Assembly: GCA_026393655.1 (NCBI GenBank)
Contig: JAPKZT010000053.1
Coordinates: 1-9,248, forward strand
Length of the DNA stretch: 9,248 nucleotides
From: Actinomycetota bacterium
Lineage (GTDB): Bacteria > Actinomycetota > Acidimicrobiia > Acidimicrobiales > Ilumatobacteraceae
Direction of reading: 5' to 3'
This document shows positions 1 to 5,388 of this stretch, in pieces (the first letter of the stretch is position 1; every line of letters starts with the position of its first letter). A program made the translations under genes and the position numbers. The notes under the pieces were generated by a model. It saw nothing but the letters and a program-made list of their open reading frames with translations. It was not told where the DNA came from and made no database searches.

Positions 1-837
1 AACTTTATTGATTCCGTCTGAGAGAAGAGAAATATACGGTGTGCCAGTAATGACAACAGGCAAATCGAATATCACTTTAACTTGAACATTTTGACCGACA
101 ATCCATTTTGCACCAGGCTCTTTAAATGCTATTGATGTGATCTTCGGTGCTGCACTCGATGCGACTGTGGTGGTTGTAGTCGCGGCAACACTTGTGGCTG
201 TAGTAGCAACAGTTGTAGTTGTCGCAGCAACAGTTGTAACGGTCGTAGTAACAGTGGTCAAAGTTGTAGTAACTGCTGGCGCCGTAGGACCAAGTTTTCG
301 CGTCGCAGATCTTGCAATCCCAAGATGCGTTAGTGTCGCTGGTGTTCCGTTCATTGAGTTAATCGTTCCGCCGTTTAAAACAAGCGAATTAGCCTTGAGT
401 CCAAAACCAACGTTGTCAACATCTCCAGCCACTGTTACATACGAGAACAACAGCACTTGCGTGCCGGTACCACCGGCGTAGGTCATCTTTCCAATCGTGT
501 CGGAGTCAAGAAAAATTTGTGGTGATCCAGTCACTATTACGCCAGAGTCGAAAGTAACTAGAACATTAATAATTTGCCCAGTCAAATAAAAAGTAGTGGT
601 CGCACTTGGTGCGATTATCACTGAAGTGATTGTTGGCGATTTGAAGGATGTACTGTCAAGAGCAATCCATGTCTTTGCTTTACCAACTTTGGCGCAAACT
701 AATCGTGCGGTGCCAACGACCGCGATTTTGCCAGTTGAGCTGCATTTACCACCTGCGCTAGCTTCAGCCAAGGCCTGAGTTTGAAAGCCACCGAGTAGAC
801 ACAACGCAATAACTAGGATCGTAAATTTTTTTGACAT
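1..837 (-). CDS. Secreted protein with two Ig-like beta-sandwich domains and Thr-rich linker (partial, C-terminus off window)
   Basis: The frame stays open from an ATG at 837 to the left edge (279 codons seen, no stop), so the C-terminus is missing. Residues 1-25 form a signal peptide (hydrophobic core at about 6-17, cleavage probably after ALA at 22-24). A Cys-pair module follows with C32, C48 and W57. A first beta-sandwich domain covers about 68-183, with GDVDN and LNGGTI motifs. A Thr/Val/Ala linker covers about 187-226, and a second copy of the domain starts near 231 and is cut off. Domain 1 is clearly homologous to the C-terminal domain of the protein at 1560-2243; both end in a similar Arg/Ser-rich segment closed by GP. 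The role is unknown; a surface adhesin or envelope protein is inferred. The domain resembles bacterial Ig-like repeats, but I cannot assign a family. The ATG is supported by a TATAAT hexamer six bases upstream. Confidence 0.85.
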   Translation of the reverse strand, partial: MSKKFTILVIALCLLGGFQTQALAEASAGGKCSSTGKIAVVGTARLVCAKVGKAKTWIALDSTSFKSPTITSVIIAPSATTTFYLTGQIINVLVTFDSGVIVTGSPQIFLDSDTIGKMTYAGGTGTQVLLFSYVTVAGDVDNVGFGLKANSLVLNGGTINSMNGTPATLTHLGIARSATRKLGPTAPAVTTTLTTVTTTVTTVAATTTTVATTATSVAATTTTTVASSAAPKITSIAFKEPGAKWIVGQNVQVKVIFDLPVVITGTPYISLLSDGINKV

Positions 838-843
838 CCTAAA

Positions 844-849
844 ATTATA
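844..849 (-). promoter_or_regulatory. -10 element TATAAT, leaderless start for the 837 gene
   Basis: On the minus strand the sequence reads TATAAT, then six bases, then the ATG at 837. This is a perfect -10 hexamer at the distance expected if transcription starts at or next to the A of the ATG. No convincing -35 is visible. It implies that the gene can be transcribed on its own, although it lies only 41 bases after the preceding gene on the same strand. Confidence 0.55.
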
Positions 850-878
850 CCCAAAAAGAATAATTAGTGATACATCTT

Positions 879-1544
879 CTATGAACGCCTGACCGTAGTT
901 GATTGTGGTGAGCCTAAAAGCGTCCGTTGGGCATTGCCGGCAGTGTCTGTAATCGAAAAACTGGCCGAGGCCCTTAAGGTCGCAATGTGGTCGTCATTAT
1001 CTCGTTCGGCATTTGAAAAGGCCGTAAGCGTACAAACCGTAGTCGAGGTCTGAACTATCGAGCCGATCATTGAGATCTTGTCCCAAGTGAAATCTTCGTC
1101 GAAATTCGTAGAAAGGGTTGAACATTTAATGGGTTCGTCACCAGTGACAGTAAAAGTCAGGGTTGAAGAAGTTGAACTGCCCTTGCCACGAAGAAGCGTC
1201 ACGACTGGTGGCGTTTTATCAGCCGCAACAGTCGTTGTAGTTGTCGTGGTCGTGGTTGCGATCGTAGTTGTAGACGCTGCGACGGTAGTCGTAGTTGCGG
1301 CAGTAGTGGTAGTCGCAGCGACTGAAGTTGTAGTCGCCACCGAAACAATGGTCCACTTTAATTTCATACCAGATTTGGTGCAGATCAATTTGGCATCACC
1401 TACAGAGATAACTTTGCCTGCCTTCTCACAGTTAGAACCGACATCGTTAGCGGCAAGAGCACCACTGGCGCCAAAACCCACGATCGCAACAATTGACACA
1501 TTAATTGCCCTTCTGGTCACAGAAGTTTTTTGAGCGTTCATCAT
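879..1544 (-). CDS. Secreted Thr-linker protein with C-terminal Ig-like domain
   Basis: A 221-residue protein. The N-terminus has basic residues (K6, R11, R12), a hydrophobic stretch at about 14-31 and a probable cleavage after ALA (30-32). The Cys-pair module has C39, C55 and W64 with the same spacing (15 and 8 residues) as in the two flanking paralogues. Residues 71-106 are a Thr/Ala/Val linker with a run of ten Thr. The C-terminal domain (about 107-221) begins with DKTPPVVT and has an ITDTAGNA motif near its end, both typical of bacterial Ig-like surface repeats; it has two further cysteines that could form a disulfide. This domain differs from the one in the neighbours, so the shared part is only the N-terminal half. 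The gene starts 15 bases after the upstream stop codon, so co-transcription with 1560-2243 is likely. Function unknown; cell-surface location inferred. Confidence 0.85.
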   Translation of the reverse strand: MMNAQKTSVTRRAINVSIVAIVGFGASGALAANDVGSNCEKAGKVISVGDAKLICTKSGMKLKWTIVSVATTTSVAATTTTAATTTTVAASTTTIATTTTTTTTTVAADKTPPVVTLLRGKGSSTSSTLTFTVTGDEPIKCSTLSTNFDEDFTWDKISMIGSIVQTSTTVCTLTAFSNAERDNDDHIATLRASASFSITDTAGNAQRTLLGSPQSTTVRRS

Positions 1545-1549
1545 TAGGT

Positions 1550-1553
1550 CTCC
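1550..1553 (-). promoter_or_regulatory. Shine-Dalgarno GGAG for the 1544 gene
   Basis: GGAG lies 5 bases before the first of two adjacent ATG codons (1544) and 8 bases before the second (1541); either could be used. A clear ribosome binding site on this internal operon gene contrasts with the leaderless-looking first genes elsewhere in the window. Confidence 0.6.
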
Positions 1554-1559
1554 ATCTTA

Positions 1560-2243
1560 CTAAGGTCCAACTAATCTTGAGCCTGAGCGAGAAATTCTCG
1601 CATGGGTTAAGTCTGCGCTTACACCTGTGGCCGATTTAATTGTGCCACCGTTAAGAACTATCGAATTCGCAATTAGTCCAACTCCTGAATTATCAACGTC
1701 ACCAGTGGCCACGGTGTACGAAAACATAATATTGGTTGTTCCATTGCCATCCAAGAATGGGGTCTTCCCAATACTTGACGAATCAAGCATCACATAAGGT
1801 GCCCCAGAGACAGTCACTGGCAATGAAAATACAAAAGCAACCCGAACAAATTGCCCGACGTGATAAATGCCGTCCGTACCAGGCTGACGAATAGCCACTG
1901 ACACAATCTTTGGGATTGCAGTCGAAACCGTTGTCGTCGTCGTCGTAGTCGTTGTTGTTGTAGCGGCAACAGTTGTTGTTGTCGCTGCAGCAGTCGTTGC
2001 AGTCGCCACCGTAGTAGTGGTCGTGACTGGAGCAACAACCTGAGTAGTGGTCGCTACTTTAGAAATAAGGATCCAAGAAAGTTTTCGATTTACGCGACCA
2101 CAGACCATTTTGATATCAGAAATATTAATCACCTTGCCAGCCTTCGAGCACCGTGCGCTTTGCCTTCCAGCCGCCCCGACTACAGATGGTGATCCGACCA
2201 ATACACAGATAAGTACCAGGCTCAACAAACCCTTTTTCCCCAT
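1560..2243 (-). CDS. Secreted Thr-linker protein with one Ig-like beta-sandwich domain
   Basis: A 227-residue protein. A signal peptide occupies about 1-25 (KK near the start, hydrophobic LLSLVLICVLVG, cleavage near VVGAA). The Cys-pair module is C32, C48 and W57, the same numbering as in the 837 gene. A Thr/Ala/Val linker spans about 64-107 with a run of twelve Thr. The C-terminal domain (about 110-225) is homologous to the repeated domain of the 837 gene, sharing the pattern TVATGDVDN and LNGGTIKS. The protein is thus a one-domain version of the left-edge protein. It is probably the first gene of an operon with 1544-879, since a -10-like hexamer lies six bases before its ATG and no good Shine-Dalgarno is present. 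Role unknown; an extracellular, probably wall-associated protein is inferred. Confidence 0.85.
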   Translation of the reverse strand: MGKKGLLSLVLICVLVGSPSVVGAAGRQSARCSKAGKVINISDIKMVCGRVNRKLSWILISKVATTTQVVAPVTTTTTVATATTAAATTTTVAATTTTTTTTTTTVSTAIPKIVSVAIRQPGTDGIYHVGQFVRVAFVFSLPVTVSGAPYVMLDSSSIGKTPFLDGNGTTNIMFSYTVATGDVDNSGVGLIANSIVLNGGTIKSATGVSADLTHARISRSGSRLVGP

Positions 2244-2249
2244 AAAATT

Positions 2250-2255
2250 ACTTTA
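2250..2255 (-). promoter_or_regulatory. -10-like TAAAGT, leaderless start for the 2243 gene
   Basis: On the minus strand TAAAGT is followed by six bases and the ATG at 2243. It matches the TANNNT form and spacing seen at several other starts in the window. No -35 is recognised. The 106-base gap upstream (2244-2349) otherwise holds only a weak imperfect hairpin at 2289-2310 with no U tract. Confidence 0.4.
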
Positions 2256-2349
2256 TCTATCAGGGCTTGCGAATCACCATGCTCCAGTTTTAACCCTTGC
2301 TGGGGTTGAACCAGACGCTATCTCAGCAGCGGTACTAACAAATACTGTG

Positions 2350-3068
2350 TCAGTTGACAAGCGGATGCAATGATCGGCAGTTGACGATTTCAGAGCCAGC
2401 TGTGATCGTTGTGAACATACACAAAAACTTGACGATTTTATTCGTGGCAACATCGCCAGTTGAATCTAAGATCGCCGTTACATTGCCCGCCAAAGTGACT
2501 GTTCGAAAGATGAACCCAAAAGTTCTCCGGTGTAAGCCAAAGCGATATTTGCACCAGTGTCCATCGTCAAGGTTCGTGTCGCAGTTGTCGTGATCATGTT
2601 AAATAATGTGTTATTGACCAACTGCGCCGCGGTCAGAGTTGCTGCTGCATCTGCCAATGTGACAACCGCATACTTGCCCACTGAGCCGGTCGCACCGGTA
2701 GCGCCCTTGTCTCCAGTCGCACCAGTAGCACCCGTATCGCCTTTCGAAATAGTTGTTGCGCCAACTGCGCCAGATGCTCCAGTCGCACCTGTTGCACCAG
2801 TCGCACCTCTTGCGCCAGTCGCACCTGTAGCGCCAGTCGCACCCTTGTCGCCAGTTGGGCCGACAGTGCCCAAACCTTCTTGTCTCAAAACAATTGCATA
2901 TTCAGTTTTTTTACAAACTGTTGCAACCCTCATAACACCCGTTCTTTTATGTGCACACGCAGCAATATCTGCAGCACCTACAGCGCCGACATTGACTAGC
3001 AACGAGCAGAAAACACCGACCACTGCCATCAACAAAGTTGAACGTTTAAAAATCTTATTCGTAAACAT
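2350..3068 (-). pseudogene. Frameshifted collagen-like secreted protein, paralogue of 3120-3857
   Basis: From an ATG at 3068, preceded by AGGT, the first frame encodes 196 residues and stops at 2478. A TTG-initiated start at 3074 is possible but less likely, because the paralogue aligns with the 3068 ATG. Order: signal peptide (about 1-33), Cys pair C38/C52, 13 Gly-X-Y triplets, a TISK interruption, 7 more triplets (collagen part at 2676-2870), then the start of a C-terminal domain. After GSSF, at about 2503-2510, the reading leaves the paralogue's frame and ends quickly. The -1 frame continues to a TGA at 2350 and matches the paralogue closely there, including the segment IVKFLCMFTTIT and the C-terminal cysteine. 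Compared with the paralogue, the DNA lacks 28 bases at this point. This reads as a deletion that broke the gene; the truncated 196-residue product may still be made. A sequencing error of this size is unlikely. Confidence 0.75.
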
Positions 3069-3119
3069 CAACAACCTATCTTGATGCGCACAGTCGACAC
3101 GGCCAGATTCACTATTTAA

Positions 3120-3857
3120 TTAGACGTTGAAGGACTGACAAGCAACGACTTCGGCGCCAGAGGTGATCGTCGTGAACATGCACAAAAACTTGACTATCTT
3201 TCCTGCGCCAACATCACCCGTTCCAGTTAATGTCGCTGTTGCACTGGCGGTCAGAGTGGCAATTGCCGCTCCCCTGTTCCAAATTGCGAATTCAAACGAT
3301 GAACCCAAGACTTCTCCGGTGTAGGCCAACGCAATATTCGGACCAGTGTCCATCGTCAAGGCTCTTGCCGAACCCATAGTGATGATATTAAATAGCGTGT
3401 TGTTAACTAGTTGAGCAGCAGTCAAAGTCGCTGCATTATCAGTCAATGCAACTATCGCATATTTACCAACTGTTCCTGTGGCGCCAGTGTCTCCAGTTGC
3501 GCCTTTCGCGCCAGTTGCACCCGTATCACCTTTTACTGTCGATGTAGCGCCGGCTGCGCCCGTGGCACCAGTTGCGCCAGTCGCGCCAGTCAAACCCGTT
3601 GCGCCAGTCGCACCAGTCGCACCAGTCGCACCAATCGCACCAGTCGCGCCCTTAGCGCCTACTCCATCTTGACTCCATACGATCGAATATTCACTTGGCT
3701 TACAGACTTTTGAAACCCTCAAAATACCGGTTTTCTTATTGGCACACCCAGAAATATCAGCGGCTGACACGCTCGTCGCATGTGACAAAGTCGAACCGAG
3801 AACTAATGCGACACTTAACATCACTACTGATTTCGAAGACGACTTGATTGAAAACAT
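3120..3857 (-). CDS. Secreted collagen-like (Gly-X-Y) protein, intact copy
   Basis: A 245-residue protein from the ATG at 3857, chosen because AGAGGT lies four bases upstream and the frameshifted paralogue starts at the equivalent place. An in-frame ATG at 3875 would add six residues but has no ribosome binding site. A signal peptide occupies about 1-33, cleaving near VSAA. The Cys-pair module is C38, C52 and W61 (spacing 13 and 8). The collagen part (residues 67-131, bases 3465-3659) has 13 triplets, a four-residue STVK interruption, and 7 triplets; it is mostly GAT, with no Pro. The C-terminal domain (about 132-245) is beta-rich with a GSSFEFAIWNRG segment and two cysteines. By analogy with other bacterial collagen-like proteins, it probably forms a trimeric stalk carrying a head domain on the cell surface; the head's ligand is unknown. 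It probably shares a transcript with the broken copy 51 bases downstream. Confidence 0.88.
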   Translation of the reverse strand: MFSIKSSSKSVVMLSVALVLGSTLSHATSVSAADISGCANKKTGILRVSKVCKPSEYSIVWSQDGVGAKGATGAIGATGATGATGATGLTGATGATGATGAAGATSTVKGDTGATGAKGATGDTGATGTVGKYAIVALTDNAATLTAAQLVNNTLFNIITMGSARALTMDTGPNIALAYTGEVLGSSFEFAIWNRGAAIATLTASATATLTGTGDVGAGKIVKFLCMFTTITSGAEVVACQSFNV

Positions 3858-3906
3858 TGAACCTCTATCGCTCATAATGAAAACTCAAAAGAACAAACAC
3901 CCTCAA

Positions 3907-3912
3907 ATATTA
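3907..3912 (-). promoter_or_regulatory. Possible -10 (TAATAT) for the collagen-like gene pair
   Basis: TAATAT on the minus strand lies about 50 bases before the ATG at 3857. Transcription from here would give a leader of roughly 40 bases containing the AGAGGT ribosome binding site. No good -35 is seen at 17-18 bases, so the assignment is weak. Confidence 0.3.
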
Positions 3913-3976
3913 GAGCAGATCATCTTGTTACTTGGGGATTTGATATTGAAACTTGCGATGCACCACAGCGCTGTCG

Positions 3977-4618
3977 TTACGAATAACTTGATCCGTCTGG
4001 CATAATTGCCCCTTGTAAAAAGGCACCGGTAAAATTAACCCGTTTAAGCACTGCCCCACTGAGATTTGCATTCTGTAAATTTGCGTAGCTTAAATTAGAC
4101 CTCGTTAGATCAGCATCCCGAAGGTTCGCACCCGATAGGTCAGCATTAGACAAATTCGTATCAAGCAAGTCCGCTCCTGAAAGATTTGCCGACACTAACC
4201 GAGCAAAAGACAAATCACTGTCTGAAAGATTTGCAAAACTAAGGTCAGCCCCCGAAAGGTCTGCGTCTGACAAATTAGCGTTCAAAATATTTGCACCAGG
4301 AAACGAAGCTCCTCGCGCATCAACTCTGAATAGATCGCAATCAATTAAAATTGTCTCGCTCAAATCTGCGTCTTTCAACACTGCATTACTGAGATCAGCA
4401 CCAGTCAGGTTTGACCGCACTAAATCGACGCGACTCAAATTTGCTCTTACAATTTTCGCATTATTCAACCGGGCATTAGAGATATCGGCACCTCGCAAAT
4501 TTGCGTTTGATAAGTCAGCCTCACGCAGATCGGCTCCTTTAAGGCTGGTGCCTGCCAGATTCGCTGAATTAAAATTTGCACCGCGCAACTTTTGGTTTGA
4601 GAGATTTAGATTAGTCAT
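3977..4618 (-). CDS. Pentapeptide-repeat protein
   Basis: About 41 consecutive pentapeptides of the A(D/N)LXX type run without a break from residue 4 almost to the C-terminus (213 residues from the ATG at 4618). The central Leu/Phe/Ile is kept in nearly every repeat, and the protein ends in MPDG plus a short tail. Such repeats fold into a right-handed four-sided beta-helix. Family members include the DNA-mimicking gyrase protectors Qnr and MfpA, but most have no known role, and nothing here shows a gyrase link. No signal peptide is evident, so it is probably cytoplasmic. I prefer the 4618 start because the repeats begin at once and a promoter-like pair lies just upstream. An in-frame ATG at 4669 would add 17 residues (outer limit 3977-4669) but would overlap the start of the divergent deacetylase. 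Neither start has a Shine-Dalgarno sequence. Confidence 0.85.
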   Translation of the reverse strand: MTNLNLSNQKLRGANFNSANLAGTSLKGADLREADLSNANLRGADISNARLNNAKIVRANLSRVDLVRSNLTGADLSNAVLKDADLSETILIDCDLFRVDARGASFPGANILNANLSDADLSGADLSFANLSDSDLSFARLVSANLSGADLLDTNLSNADLSGANLRDADLTRSNLSYANLQNANLSGAVLKRVNFTGAFLQGAIMPDGSSYS

Positions 4619-4633
4619 AAAACGTTGTAACGC

Positions 4634-4639
4634 TAGAGT
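4634..4639 (+). promoter_or_regulatory. -10-like TAGAGT, leaderless start for the deacetylase gene
   Basis: TAGAGT on the plus strand is followed by seven bases and the ATG at 4647. This fits the near-leaderless spacing seen at other genes here and is the main reason for choosing that ATG. Confidence 0.4.
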
Positions 4640-4663
4640 ACCTACGATGTCCGTTGCAGCCAA
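4635..4663 (-). promoter_or_regulatory. Candidate promoter for the pentapeptide-repeat gene
   Basis: On the minus strand TTGGCT (4658-4663) and TACTCT (4635-4640) are separated by exactly 17 bases, a plausible -35/-10 pair giving a very short leader before the ATG at 4618. It would rule out the 4669 start. Its -10 shares five bases with the opposing -10 of the deacetylase gene. Confidence 0.4.
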
Positions 4664-5342
4664 ACTCATTAGGTTGGCAGTCTCAGGATTAATGCTCGGC
4701 TCTGCAGGCAGTTCGAAGCCGAATTTCTGTTTCGATTCACAACACCGAAAAATCGAACATCCCGTATATTCGGCTGATGAAGTTAAAGTTTTAAGTAAAA
4801 TTCATACTAAAGACAGAGTCGTTTTTATAACCATTGACGACGGTGTCACAGTTTCTGATGATTTGGCAAAATTCATTGACCACAATCAACTGCAGATAAC
4901 AACTTTTGCACTTGCCGGTGAACTCTGGCGAAATCGCGATTGGTTCACACAACGCAGCAATATGACTTTTGAAAATCACACAAATACACATGCGCATATG
5001 ACCCTGATCAAACCAGAACAACAAATCTATGAAATCTGTCGGGCATCACAAGTGATTAGAAATGTCACTGGAGAGCGACCAGTCTTCTTTCGACCGCCAG
5101 GAGGTAGTTGGAATGAAGATGTTCGCGAGTCTGTAGGTCGTAGCGGTATCAAGTATTTGCTGATGTGGAATGTCCAGATTTATAGAGGATCAACATCAAT
5201 GTCTGGTCGAAAATCACTCAGCCCTGGAGACATAGTTTTGCTGCACTACACACCAAGTCTCAAAAGCGATCTGAAGATCTTGCTAACGAAAATGAAACAG
5301 GCTGGATTACGACCAGCACTTTTGCGCGATTACTTAGATTAG
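4647..5342 (+). CDS. Polysaccharide deacetylase (NodB homology domain), probably exported
   Basis: A 231-residue protein from the ATG at 4647. The NodB (carbohydrate esterase 4) fold removes N-acetyl groups from amino sugars such as those in peptidoglycan or chitin, using a divalent metal. Motif 1 is TIDDG (catalytic base and metal Asp at D64/D65). Motif 2 is HTNTH (metal histidines H111 and H115). Motif 3 is RPPGG (R149; the usual aromatic residue is Gly). The last motif is DIVLLHY (H200). Motif 4, normally an Asp/Trp-containing segment, is replaced by MWNVQIYRG, so a key Asp seems to be missing. The N-terminus (K6, R9, then LAVSGLMLGSAG) looks like a weak signal peptide. The frame extends upstream to 4548, but that part overlaps the pentapeptide gene; an ATG at 4692 with AGGA three bases ahead is an alternative start that removes the signal. 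An envelope-modifying role is inferred. Confidence 0.87.
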   Translation: MSVAAKLIRLAVSGLMLGSAGSSKPNFCFDSQHRKIEHPVYSADEVKVLSKIHTKDRVVFITIDDGVTVSDDLAKFIDHNQLQITTFALAGELWRNRDWFTQRSNMTFENHTNTHAHMTLIKPEQQIYEICRASQVIRNVTGERPVFFRPPGGSWNEDVRESVGRSGIKYLLMWNVQIYRGSTSMSGRKSLSPGDIVLLHYTPSLKSDLKILLTKMKQAGLRPALLRDYLD

Positions 5343-5345
5343 ACC

Positions 5346-5360
5346 GTGTGAGATTCACGC
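5346..5360. other. Short hairpin between convergent genes
   Basis: GTGTGA and TCACGC flank a three-base loop and can pair over six positions with one G-U wobble. It sits just after the deacetylase stop and before the end of the propeller-like gene on the opposite strand. It has no following U tract, so its role as a terminator is doubtful. Confidence 0.25.
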
Positions 5361-5388
5361 CATTCTGATCAAAAATGCATCGCGAATT

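Noticed and set aside
1219..1325. Regular short repeats that could suggest a CRISPR array or microsatellite
   Set aside because: They are degenerate triplets encoding a Thr linker with no spacer structure. Similar DNA at 1920-2045 has the same explanation.
1078..1533. Plus-strand open frame encoding a Val-rich protein
   Set aside because: It is antisense to the Thr-rich linker gene; ACN codons read backwards give Val-rich frames. The same applies to 137-481. No signal, domain or start site supports them.
2478..2510. Programmed -1 frameshift in the broken collagen-like gene
   Set aside because: The break lacks a classic X-XXY-YYZ slippery heptamer and a clear downstream structure, and 28 bases are missing compared with the paralogue, which fits a deletion better.
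2557..3084. Plus-strand Pro/Ala/Val-rich open frame, and similar frames at 3411-3713 and 3478-3672
   Set aside because: They are reverse readings of the collagen GAT repeats, which yield APV patterns or Ser/Arg/Cys-rich frames. The minus frames have signal peptides and conserved domains.
3965..3974. Palindrome ACAGCGCTGT just after the pentapeptide gene, considered as a terminator
   Set aside because: It has no loop and no U tract, and a 10-base palindrome is not rare enough to call.
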